Part shown: positions 31,840-40,493 of the stretch, piece by piece
Layout: each line of letters begins with the position of its first letter
Position numbering within the stretch: position 1 is the first letter of the stretch
Source of the DNA: GCA-002726655 sp046582185
Lineage (GTDB): Bacteria; Pseudomonadota; Gammaproteobacteria; Pseudomonadales; Azotimanducaceae
Assembly (NCBI GenBank): GCA_046582185.1
Contig: JAYGEX010000010.1
Coordinates: 8,997-72,996 of the forward strand
Direction of reading: 5' to 3'
DNA length: 64,000 nucleotides
Program-made: the position numbers and the translations under genes
The notes under the pieces: generated by a model
What the model was told of the DNA's origin: nothing
What the model saw: only the letters and a program-made list of their open reading frames with translations
Database searches by the model: none

Positions 31840-34785
31840 ATGGCTATTGGACCTTCAATGAAAGGCGCAATGAAAGACGGTTTTTCGTCCAGCCTACTGA
31901 TAAAACTGCCCATCGTATCTGCAATCGGACTTGCCTTGGCAATGCCTGTTGCAGTCAATGCCGCGTCATCTGGCCGGCAACTCGAAGAGGTAGTTGTGAC
32001 TGCTGAGAGGCAGGAAGCATCCGTACAGGATACTTCAATCTCTATCACGGCATTTACCAGCGAGATGCTCGAAGACTTCGGGATTCGAGATCAAACTGAC
32101 TTACAGAATTTTATCCGGCAACGGTTATTTTGCCTTACGACGCTGCAGTACGCGGTGTCGGCCGGAACTTTAGAAACCTGGGCGGGGACCCCGGTATCTC
32201 AACCTATATGAATGGTGTGTACTCGGAAGATTTGTACACAGCAACTATTGGTTCTTTTTGGGACATGGAACGTATCGAAGTTCTACGTGGACCGCAAGGA
32301 ACGCTCTATGGTCGAAACGCTGTTGGTGGAGCCATGAACTTCACCTACAACAAAGCCAGCCAGGAATTTGATTATAAATTCAAAGCAATGGTGGGTAACT
32401 TTGATGCCAAAGAGACCTATGGCATGATCAATGGCTCTCTGATCGAAGATCAATTAAGTGGTCGATTCGTTTTTTCCAATAGAGAACGCGATGGCTACGT
32501 AGAAGATCTCGGGGGCAGACCAGATCTGGACAGCCGCGGCGAAGAAAACTATTCGATTTCCCTTACGTGGACGCCAATAGATAATTTGGAAATGATGGTT
32601 CGAACTAACCAAGCCAATGTCTACCGCGTGATGGGTGGTGGAGATGGTGGCGGACTAGTTCAGTTTAGAGGTACAAGTCTCGACGGTCTGTCAAACCAAC
32701 AGGTTGGTGGTACTTTTGGCTTTCGCATGGTAGATCCTCTCCAGACCAACCAGTTAGCCAGTGACTATCTGAACACAGCTCAACCCGTTGGTAGTTTTAC
32801 TAATCCAACGACCGGAGAGGTTGTCATGGCTCAACAGCTGCGGATAGGGATTGATGAGTCTGACGCTTCTCTAGCGATTAATCACGGCTATTTATCGCCG
32901 GATTCACCTACAAAGTGTGTACTCACAGACTCGGAAAGCATTGATGGTGACGATCTTTGTACCTATACCAATGGTGGTAACTTTGAACGATTCGACCAGC
33001 ACGGCATTCAATTTGAGACCAACTGGGATGTCACCTACAGCATTTCGCTTAAATACATATATGGTTTCAATGATTTGAGCTATCAGCGTATTACTGAGGA
33101 TGACGGTAATTCCAGCCTTGTGTCTGATCGTCAGTTCTATGTCAATCATGAAGCGCAGTATGAGTCTCATGAGTTGCAGGCATTTGTTGACATCAATGAT
33201 CGCTTGAGTTTTACCGCAGGTATCTTCTTTTACGACGCTGTCATTGATCAGCGAGGTGACTTCTTTGACGCCAATGCAAGCGGACAATTCCTGACAGGTG
33301 CCACCGATCCAGTTGGCGCCAATCTAAATCTAGTCCCAGGCCTTGGTTTCATAGTAACTGATCCTATAAACCTCTTTAGTGCCAAGAATCAATTCGTCGC
33401 AGCTAATGGTAAGGTAGATACCGACGCTGATATTAATTTATTTTCAAACTTGGTCTTAGCTGTACTGAGCCCTGATCCTGGGGTGATTTTTTGGGTGTCA
33501 AACACGGAATCGATACACAGGCGACAGACCTTCTCTACGCTACTCGAACTCGTCGGGATGCTACCGCAGTTTATGCACAGGGCGTCTATGAAATGAATAA
33601 CACTCTTACCCTGACCTTCGGTATCCGCTGGGCAGAGGACAAGGTTGCCGGTGAAGAAAATCTGTACCGCTCAACCACAGCCTGTGGCACCCTAGGGGCT
33701 TGCGGGCTTGCGGGCTAGCAGGTCCAGTAGGTGCTGCTTTTGGGGTTCCATATCTGATAGATCCAAGCAGTCAGTTTTATGATGCTAATGCTGCAGCAAC
33801 TGGCCTTTCTAATACTCTGGCTAGCTACAACGTAGCCCTAGGAGCACTCGACCCAGTTACCCTGGAGCCAACAGGCAATGCCCCGGTACTTCAAGGCATC
33901 CCAATGTCACTGAGCGTATATCGCTCAAATAGAAGAACTGATGATGAAATCACTTGGCGCTTGAACCTTGACTGGGATATTGATGATAGTTCCATGATGT
34001 ACTTTTCTGTAACTACTGGTTACAGAGGCGGCGGATTTAACCTGGTATTCTTCAGTGCGACGGAGCAGTTTGATCCAGAAGAACTGATTGCATACAAAAT
34101 TGGATACAAGGCACAACTACTTGATAATACCTTACAGTTGAATTCTTCTATTTACTACTATGACTACAGCAATATTCATACCTTTGGAACGGAAGTATCA
34201 CTTGTTGGCGGGACAACCGCTTCTGTACTGGAGGCACCTGGTGCAGAGATCTATAGACTTGAACTTGAAGGTATGTGACTGGCAACAGATCGTATTACCT
34301 TGGGTGGTAACTTCAGCTACACACCCAGTGAGTATAGTGAAACTTTGCTGATTCGTGACGGGGCAGATATTCGATTCCCAGATACAATCATCCCAGCACT
34401 TGATAGCAATCTTGATATAAAGGGCAATCAGGTACTCCAGGTTCCAGAATATAAAGGTTCCTTCTGGGCATCCTACAGTTTGCCTCTCGGGGACAATGGG
34501 ACAGTTGACTTCATGTTCTCTGCAAGCTGGATCGATGACGTTTACTTTTCCCAGTTTGAAACTGAAGTAGACCGGGCGCCTGCCTATGAGCGCTACGACT
34601 TCAGGGCAACCTGGAAGAGTCCTGACGATAACTGGAGAGTCACCGGCTTTGTTAGCAATCTGCTAGACGAAATCGGTATTCGTCAGATCGAACGTCATGG
34701 TGAAGGTGAAGGCTTCCGTCGTACAGGTCAGGTCACTGAACCAAGAATGTACGGACTTGAGGTAACCTATAGCATGGGTCAGTAA
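31840..34785 (+). pseudogene. TonB-dependent outer-membrane receptor, disrupted by two 1-nt deletions, an 8-bp duplication and a nonsense codon
   Basis: The conceptual protein is about 980 aa. It has a signal-like N-terminus, a TonB box (LEEVVVTAER), the plug (VRGVGRNF, RIEVLRGPQGTLYGRNAVGG) and the beta-barrel. Four lesions break it. A C is missing near 32115, shifting frame 1 to frame 0. A T is missing in the run at 33487-33492. GCTTGCGG is duplicated at 33698-33713. A TGA at 34276-34278 stands where Trp fits (EGM-stop-LATDRITLGG). Repairing these four restores one continuous frame. The ribosome-binding site and terminator are intact, suggesting recent loss. The two homopolymer lesions could be sequencing errors; the duplication and nonsense codon are less easily explained so. 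Confidence 0.88.
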
Positions 34786-34819
34786 TCTGACAACATGTTG
34801 ATTTAACTTCGTTATTTAG

Positions 34820-34841
34820 GGGCGCTTCGGCGCCCTTTTTT
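34820..34841 (+). terminator. Intrinsic terminator after the receptor pseudogene
   Basis: The stem GGGCGC-TTCG-GCGCCC has a stable tetraloop and is followed by six Ts, 35 bp after the last receptor codon. Confidence 0.92.
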
Positions 34842-34954
34842 ATGCCTGTCTTTTAGGCAATCGCCCATCACACAATTTATGGACCCCGGTTAATCGCTAG
34901 ATATTCAATCCTTGCCGTGTCTTAATCTAGCCACTTATCTACGAGGTTAAAGAC

Positions 34955-35794
34955 ATGCCCAATTTCGGCGTACAGATGTTCCCCACAGACAAGACGATTC
35001 AGCCAATCGAACTCGCCAAGGCCGTCGAAGAAAGAGGCCTAGATTCATTATTCTTTCCAGAACATACCCATATCCCAGTATCACGAAAAACGCCCTTCCC
35101 AGCGGGCGGTGATTTACCAGAGCACTACTGGCGCAGCCATGACCCCTTCATTGCCTTGATGGCAGCCGCGGCTGTCACCAGCAGAATAAAATTAGGTACG
35201 GGAATATGCCTTGTTATCGAGAGAGACCCCATTACCCTCGCCAAAGAATGTGCAAGCCTGGATTACATCTCAGGCGGTAGGCTTATCCTTGGTATTGGTG
35301 CAGGCTGGAATCGTGAGGAAATGGAAAACCATGGCGTTGATTACAAAAATCGCTGGAAGGTTGTACGCGAGAAAATTCTCGCCATGAAGGAAATCTGGAA
35401 CAACGATGAAGCAGAATTTCATGGCGACTTCGTCGATTTCGATCCTATCTGGTCCTGGCCAAAACCGGTTCAGGCAGGGGGACCACCAATATGGATGGGC
35501 GCCAGCTCAAAATGGACATTTGACCGGATAGCAGAGTATTGTGAAGGTTGGATGCCTATTGGCGGCCCTGGTAGTGGCGGCATGGAAAGTTTAACAAAGG
35601 CTTGCGAGGATCGAGGCAGAGACGTAAACGATATTACGCTGGCGCTCTTTGGCGCGCCTAACGATTTGGATAAGCTCAAAGGACGCATAGACCAGGGCTT
35701 CACCGAACTCTTGTTCTGGTTGCCTCAGGGCAATGCCGATAAAGTATTGCCTGCTCTGGATAAGATCGCAAAACTGGCTGACGCCTGTAGGTGA
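34955..35794 (+). CDS. LLM-class (luciferase-like, F420/FMN) oxidoreductase
   Basis: This 279-aa TIM-barrel flavoprotein of the bacterial-luciferase superfamily begins MPNFGVQMFPTDKTIQP. Family marks include FFPEHTHIP (about 32-40), RIKLGTGICLV, the LDYISGGRLILGIGAGWNREE segment in two blocks, and WPKPVQAGGPPIWMG. Such enzymes use reduced flavin or F420, and the substrate cannot be read from sequence. An ACGAGG ribosome-binding site precedes ATG 34955. It is an isolated gene, convergent with the EamA transporter. Confidence 0.88.
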   Translation: MPNFGVQMFPTDKTIQPIELAKAVEERGLDSLFFPEHTHIPVSRKTPFPAGGDLPEHYWRSHDPFIALMAAAAVTSRIKLGTGICLVIERDPITLAKECASLDYISGGRLILGIGAGWNREEMENHGVDYKNRWKVVREKILAMKEIWNNDEAEFHGDFVDFDPIWSWPKPVQAGGPPIWMGASSKWTFDRIAEYCEGWMPIGGPGSGGMESLTKACEDRGRDVNDITLALFGAPNDLDKLKGRIDQGFTELLFWLPQGNADKVLPALDKIAKLADACR

Positions 35795-35930
35795 GTATAT
35801 ATTGAGGCCACTCGGGAATTCTGCGGAACCCATAATTTAGAAACCCCAATAGTGCGGCTGTAGTTAGTTCTTGTCCTGACAGCAACTAATTAGCCCAACC
35901 CTTAGTGGGACTATGAATAATGGCAATGAG

Positions 35931-36043
35931 CATGTTAGATTTTGGAGTTCTCTGGACGCAGACTCGAGGACAGGACGTCCGAAAGTCAGGCCCCATGGAT
36001 GGGTTCACGCCGGTGCGACCAGAGAACTCCAAAATCTAGCATG
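35931..36043. repeat. 113-bp element with 25-bp near-perfect terminal inverted repeats
   Basis: The left arm 35931-35955 and right arm 36019-36043 are inverted copies matching at 24 of 25 positions. The 63-bp centre contains the palindrome GGACGTCC (35973-35980) and a CCATGGATGGGTTCACGCC segment. No coding potential is seen. It lies between two convergent genes. The layout suggests a MITE or a repetitive extragenic palindrome; a long-stem terminator is the alternative. Confidence 0.85.
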
Positions 36044-36076
36044 CGGACTACGCGAATAATCTATTCCAGATCAAGC

Positions 36077-36970
36077 TTAGTTTGACTGCAATAATATGAT
36101 TACACCAAGCACGATCAACAACATGCCAACGATCTCAGATTTACTTGGCCTTTCCTTGAAATAGAAAATAGCGATAAGAAGCGTACTTAGGAACTCTATC
36201 TGACCTAAGGTTTTTACGTACGCTGCTTTTTCCAGTGTGAACGCAGTAAACCACCCAACCGATCCAATAACGCTGGTGATGCCAACAAAGAGACTGGGCC
36301 GCCAATGTTGAAAGATGGTTCTTAACTCCCCGGCATTTTTGACGCTTACCCATACCAGGGTGATAACGGTCTGCAGGGCCACCATAAAGGTCAAAGTAAT
36401 AGCAGCTGACAGCATTGCGTTGTCTATGCCAAGTGACAAACTGCCCTTCCTTATCAGCAAAGACGTCAATGAAAACGCGAGCCCGGCACTCAAGCCATAT
36501 GCGGCTGATCGATTCCACATACTTTTGAGCTTGCCCGTATTTCCGAGGCTGATAACCATTAACCCTGCGAAACTGATGGAGATCGCCAGCCATCCCAGCA
36601 TTGAAACCAACTCACCGAAGACAACTGCACCTATCAGTGCTGTGAACATAATTTCGCCGCGCACATAGTTGCTACCCACGGCAAAATTTCGCATTGAAAA
36701 TAATCTAATCAAAAGTATGGTGGCAACGATCTGCAAAAAACCAGCAACGATTGCACAAATCAGAAAGGTTTTATTCAGTACCGGAACCGGTACTCCGCTT
36801 CGATGAACCAACCACACCAAATAAACGACGACAAAGGGCAATCCGAATAGGTAGCGGACCAGCGTCGCACCCAGGGCAGAAATATGGGCAGTAAGATATT
36901 TCTGCCCAGCGGTGCGTACAGACTGCATTAACGCAGCCAACAAGGACCAGAATATCCAGCTCTCCAGCAT
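36077..36970 (-). CDS. EamA/DMT-family transporter
   Basis: This 297-aa protein has ten predicted transmembrane segments arranged as two EamA repeats, the fold of drug/metabolite transporters in the inner membrane. Typical elements are the first-helix FWSLLAALMQSVRTAGQKY, the end of repeat one VFGELVSMLGWLAISISFAGLMVI, and IAIFYFKERPSKSEIVGMLLIVLGVIIL at the C-terminus, read in parts. Cargo is unknown. It lies 35 bp downstream of the carotenoid oxygenase gene on the same strand and may be cotranscribed with it. Confidence 0.88.
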   Translation of the reverse strand: MLESWIFWSLLAALMQSVRTAGQKYLTAHISALGATLVRYLFGLPFVVVYLVWLVHRSGVPVPVLNKTFLICAIVAGFLQIVATILLIRLFSMRNFAVGSNYVRGEIMFTALIGAVVFGELVSMLGWLAISISFAGLMVISLGNTGKLKSMWNRSAAYGLSAGLAFSLTSLLIRKGSLSLGIDNAMLSAAITLTFMVALQTVITLVWVSVKNAGELRTIFQHWRPSLFVGITSVIGSVGWFTAFTLEKAAYVKTLGQIEFLSTLLIAIFYFKERPSKSEIVGMLLIVLGVIILLQSN

Positions 36971-37005
36971 TATCAGGCTAGCCGGATATCAAAAGCATCC
37001 TTGAC

Positions 37006-38418
37006 TCAAGCAGCTAGAGGTTTCCAGTTGCCGTGGAACCCAAATGGTACGCGATGATCCAACATCGCTTTGCCGATAGGTCCCGCTTCCAGATTTTCAG
37101 CATCAAGAATCATTAGATGGCTCTTGTCCGTCGCCGTATCATATACATTGGCGACCAGATAACCCTCTCCTTCAGCGGCGCCATCCGATTTTGCTACAAA
37201 GACCGGCTCGGAGGTCGCAAATTGGGCACCCATATCAAAGATAGACACCTTGCCACTGTTATGGTCAATGTGGCCAAGGGCATTAAACCCACCACTCGTT
37301 GATTCCTGCCCCCCTTCGCATGCAAAATATCCATGCCGATAATTAAGCCCGGTAAATCGTTCGTCCAACTTCGCGAATTCGCAAACCGTATCATCAAGCT
37401 GATCGATGGAATAATCATCCGAATTACTGCCCAGATCAAAGGTCCATCGTTTGAGATAGGCCTTGCTCTTCTCAGGATCTGCAGGCGTTCCATCCACATG
37501 TGGAAATAGTGGCGCTTCCCCATATTCACACACATCGCAAGTGACGATGTCGCCATCGCTAAACGCATTCATTGAATGAAATACATAAGCGGGATCGCCT
37601 CTGAACCACCTGATATCTTCTACACTTCCGGCGCGCGGCATAATACCAATAAAGGATCCTTTCTCCGGCTCCCAGGCATATACCGGCTCGCCGGACATTG
37701 CACGATCCATAGAGCCGGTCAGTGGCATAATTGGAAAGATAATATGGTCTCGGGTTGTGATGAAGTCATGCACCATGGATGCGAAAGGCGCCTTAAAGGT
37801 TTCTGACCGGGTTAACTTGCCATCCTTGTCAACAACGTGAAAAGACATATCCTCAGAAATCAGGCCCTTTGCATTGTAGCCAAAGAACAACATCTCACCT
37901 GTTTCCGGATCCATCTTGGGATGCGCTGTCATCGGTCCTTCCAGCAAACCATCAAATGTACAGACACCCTTGGATGCCAGCGTCTCGGGATCAAGTTCAA
38001 AAGGCGCATGCCCTTCTTCCAGCGCCAGCAATTTTCCACCATGCCAGACGATGTTGGTATTGGCGACACCATCAGTTTCGACGCCCGCTGCTCTTGGGTC
38101 GACATCCATTGGATTGAAAGCTGAAAACAGGGATTCGCCCGCCTCGTTTTCAAGATTCCATTTCACCGTACGCGGCCAGCGATTCTTGTACGACACCTTG
38201 CCATTCTCAATATGAAAGGCATGAATCATACCGTCGCCAGCAAACCAGTGATGGTCGCCCCTGGGCGCAAATTGGGGGTTTGGCCCGTTCCTGAAGAATG
38301 TACCATTTAGATCAAGCGGCACCTCGCCCTCGATCACCAAATTTGAAGCATCACATTCCATTTGAATCGGTGCAAATCCACCCACCAGATTCGGATGATT
38401 AGGGAAGGGTTTGGCCAT
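37006..38418 (-). CDS. Carotenoid cleavage oxygenase (RPE65/CCD family)
   Basis: These Fe(II) oxygenases cut carotenoids, apocarotenoids or stilbene-like phenylpropanoids. The protein is 470 aa. All four iron-binding histidines of the seven-bladed propeller are present: His165 (TAHPK), His217 (MVHDF), His281 (VFHSM) and His462 (GFHGNW). FFRNGPNPQF and WFAGDGMIHAF are family hallmarks. A strong AAGGAG site precedes ATG 38418. No carotenoid biosynthesis genes are in the window, so the substrate may be dietary or plant-derived. Confidence 0.92.
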   Translation of the reverse strand: MAKPFPNHPNLVGGFAPIQMECDASNLVIEGEVPLDLNGTFFRNGPNPQFAPRGDHHWFAGDGMIHAFHIENGKVSYKNRWPRTVKWNLENEAGESLFSAFNPMDVDPRAAGVETDGVANTNIVWHGGKLLALEEGHAPFELDPETLASKGVCTFDGLLEGPMTAHPKMDPETGEMLFFGYNAKGLISEDMSFHVVDKDGKLTRSETFKAPFASMVHDFITTRDHIIFPIMPLTGSMDRAMSGEPVYAWEPEKGSFIGIMPRAGSVEDIRWFRGDPAYVFHSMNAFSDGDIVTCDVCEYGEAPLFPHVDGTPADPEKSKAYLKRWTFDLGSNSDDYSIDQLDDTVCEFAKLDERFTGLNYRHGYFACEGGQESTSGGFNALGHIDHNSGKVSIFDMGAQFATSEPVFVAKSDGAAEGEGYLVANVYDTATDKSHLMILDAENLEAGPIGKAMLDHRVPFGFHGNWKPLAA

Positions 38419-38498
38419 TATTTTCTCCTTAGTAGATTGTTACGAACAACAGAACAACTAAAATCAGAAACTTAAATATCGAAGGTAAAGCCCGGCAA

Positions 38499-38978
38499 CT
38501 ACAGAGCTTCCAGAATCGCATCGGCAGAACTGACCTCGAACGTCGGTCCTTGCTCGACATTTAATGCCGTGATCTTGCCATCTTCAACAATCATCGCATA
38601 CCGCTGCGATCGACTTCCAAGACCAAACGCAGAACCATCCATCTCAAGACCCATAGCCTTGGTAAAGTCACCATTACCATCTGCTACCATCATCAGTTCT
38701 TCTGCATTTTTATCTTTACCCCAGGCATTCATCACAAAGGCATCATTGACGGACAGGCAGACGATTGAATCGACGCCTTTCTCTTTGATCTTGTCCGCGT
38801 TAACCACAAACCCAGGTAGATGAGCAGCACTACACGTCGGTGTGAAGGCCCCTGGCAAAGCGAACAGAACGACCTTCTTACCACTAAAGATATCTGCCGT
38901 TGTAATATCCTGGGGGCCTTTCTCGCCCATAATTTTCATCGTTGCTTCTGGGACATTATCTCCAATGCTTATTGACAT
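38499..38978 (-). CDS. Peroxiredoxin (Prx5/AhpE-like)
   Basis: This 159-aa thiol peroxidase of the Prx5 class reduces hydroperoxides using glutaredoxin or glutathione. The peroxidatic Cys49 lies in LPGAFTPTCS, with conserved Arg in GLGSRSQRYAMIV. No second resolving Cys is placed as in 2-Cys Prx; Cys74 (SIVCLSVND) is common in the family. A GGAG motif precedes ATG 38978. It is upstream of the carotenoid oxygenase on the same strand, 80 bp away. Confidence 0.92.
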   Translation of the reverse strand: MSISIGDNVPEATMKIMGEKGPQDITTADIFSGKKVVLFALPGAFTPTCSAAHLPGFVVNADKIKEKGVDSIVCLSVNDAFVMNAWGKDKNAEELMMVADGNGDFTKAMGLEMDGSAFGLGSRSQRYAMIVEDGKITALNVEQGPTFEVSSADAILEAL

Positions 38979-39291
38979 AATTTACTCCGGGTGTCCGCAA
39001 TTTCGCGGAAATTGTGCAACTTTCGTTACAGGGTTTCAAATTCGAGTATGAGAGTCTCCCTTGAACTGATAATGAGTGCAAGCACAATTAGCTCGGGACA
39101 AAATAAGGCATTCTGCTGCTTCTTTCAGTCTTCAGGCGTTTAAAATATGAGAGTCCTCCTATGAAAATATTTGAAGGTGTCGTGGGACTCATTAAGGATG
39201 CCATGAATGTATCTGGATCAACTAGCAACGGCTGATGTTGTGGTAGCCTTGTGCAAACATCAGCCTGACTGGATAGAAGAGGAAGCTCTCT
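38979..39291. other. Divergent intergenic region peroxiredoxin/acyl-CoA dehydrogenase (313 bp)
   Basis: The region must contain promoters for both flanking operons. It holds a 24-codon open frame (39161-39235, MKIFEGVVGLIKDAMNVSGS start) without a clear ribosome-binding site, and a hairpin at 39230-39265. No other gene is supported. Confidence 0.5.
39230..39265 (+). promoter_or_regulatory. Hairpin in the leader of the acyl-CoA dehydrogenase operon
   Basis: Perfect 10-bp arms GGCTGATGTT / AACATCAGCC are separated by 16 nt and end 26 bp before ATG 39292. There is no T-run, so it is more likely an operator or leader structure than a terminator. The left arm overlaps the stop of the 24-codon frame. 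Confidence 0.5.
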
Positions 39292-40482
39292 ATGGACCTT
39301 TCATTTGGTAGTGAATACGGCGACTTCCGCCAGGAAGTTTGCAAATTCATCGAGCAAAATAAGGATAAACAACCGCAATCTGCTGGTCAGAGGAGCCCCG
39401 AGGCACTTGCATGGCAGAAACTGCTTATCGACAATGGATTTCACTCGCGCACCATTCCGAAGAAGTATGGTGGCTACGGAGCTGTGCCCGACATTATAAA
39501 GTCCAGAATAATTGCGGAAGAGTTTGGACGTGCCCAAATGAACACCGGCCTCGGCGGACAGGGAATATCGATGCTTACGCCAGTACTTCTTGAGATGGGT
39601 ACCGAAGAGCAAAGGTTACAATTCATTAAACCCACCATCGAAGGTGAAATGATCTGGTGCCAGGGTTACTCGGAACCAGGTGCTGGCAGTGACCTTGCAA
39701 GCCTGACAACGAAAGCCGAGCTGGACGGCGATGAATGGGTTATCAATGGCCAGAAAATATGGACCAGTACGGCGCAGATCGCCCACTGGATATTTTGCCT
39801 GGTCAGAACCGAACCGGATGCACCAAAACACCAGGGTATTTCATTTCTGCTGTTCAAGATGGATACCCCCGGAATCGAAGTTAGACCGCTTGTAGATATG
39901 ACGGGCAACGCCAACTTCAATGAGGTGTTCTTCACCGACGTACGTGTGCCCAAGAATCAGATAGTCGGCAAACGTGGACAAGGCTGGCTGGTCGCCAATG
40001 CCATTCTAGGGCATGAGCGAGGCTCTCTCGCTCCACCGGAGGCGGCCCAGTCACGACTTGAAGGTGTGATGCGGCTGATGCAATCAGAAACGATCGCCGG
40101 TGAGAAGCTAATCGATAATCCCGCCTATCGAGATCGTCTTATGAAACTTCAGGGCCGCGTCCTTGCCATGCGCTTTAATGATATGCGGCTCTTATCCGCC
40201 CGTATCAACAAAACGCAGGACGCTACGTTTGCAGGCATGATTGTGAAACTACTGGGCACAGAGCTGCGACATGAGATCGAAGGCCTGGCTATTGATGTTA
40301 TGGGCGAGATTGGACTCTCCTTTGAGGACAACCCCTATCTTCGCGGCAATGGCTCCTGGCAATACCAATATATGTATTACCTTGGCCTCATTATCGGCGG
40401 CGGCACATCGCAGATTCAGAAGAACATTATCAGTGAACGGGGACTTGGCATGCCAAGAGAACCCAAAGTTGAAAAGAAGTAG
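39292..40482 (+). CDS. Acyl-CoA dehydrogenase, subunit/paralogue 1
   Basis: This 396-aa flavoenzyme of the acyl-CoA dehydrogenase family introduces a double bond at C2-C3 of acyl-CoAs. It carries the signature WCQGYSEPGAGSDLASL (about 122-138), the FAD-contacting GQKIWTSTAQIAHW, and a C-terminal IIGGGTSQIQKNIISERGLGMPR. It starts at ATG 39292. The neighbour at 40494 is a second, shorter homologue only 11 bp away, the layout of heteromeric alpha2beta2 dehydrogenases used for bulky (for example sterol side-chain) substrates. Specific substrate unknown. Confidence 0.92.
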   Translation: MDLSFGSEYGDFRQEVCKFIEQNKDKQPQSAGQRSPEALAWQKLLIDNGFHSRTIPKKYGGYGAVPDIIKSRIIAEEFGRAQMNTGLGGQGISMLTPVLLEMGTEEQRLQFIKPTIEGEMIWCQGYSEPGAGSDLASLTTKAELDGDEWVINGQKIWTSTAQIAHWIFCLVRTEPDAPKHQGISFLLFKMDTPGIEVRPLVDMTGNANFNEVFFTDVRVPKNQIVGKRGQGWLVANAILGHERGSLAPPEAAQSRLEGVMRLMQSETIAGEKLIDNPAYRDRLMKLQGRVLAMRFNDMRLLSARINKTQDATFAGMIVKLLGTELRHEIEGLAIDVMGEIGLSFEDNPYLRGNGSWQYQYMYYLGLIIGGGTSQIQKNIISERGLGMPREPKVEKK

Positions 40483-40493
40483 GAGTCATAACC

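Noticed and set aside
33479..33493. Programmed frameshift at the T-run of the receptor
   Set aside because: The site lacks a typical slippery heptamer with a downstream structure, and the gene is broken elsewhere.
34276..34278. In-frame TGA in the receptor as recoded Trp or selenocysteine
   Set aside because: Three other frame-breaking lesions lie in the same gene, all other genes here use TGA as stop, and no SECIS-like hairpin was seen.
37836..38215. Several plus-strand open frames opposite the carotenoid oxygenase
   Set aside because: They are shadows in other frames of a gene with intact active-site residues.
39161..39235. 24-codon ORF as a leader peptide for the acyl-CoA dehydrogenase operon
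   Set aside because: No good ribosome-binding site and no run of regulatory codons; the length is within chance.
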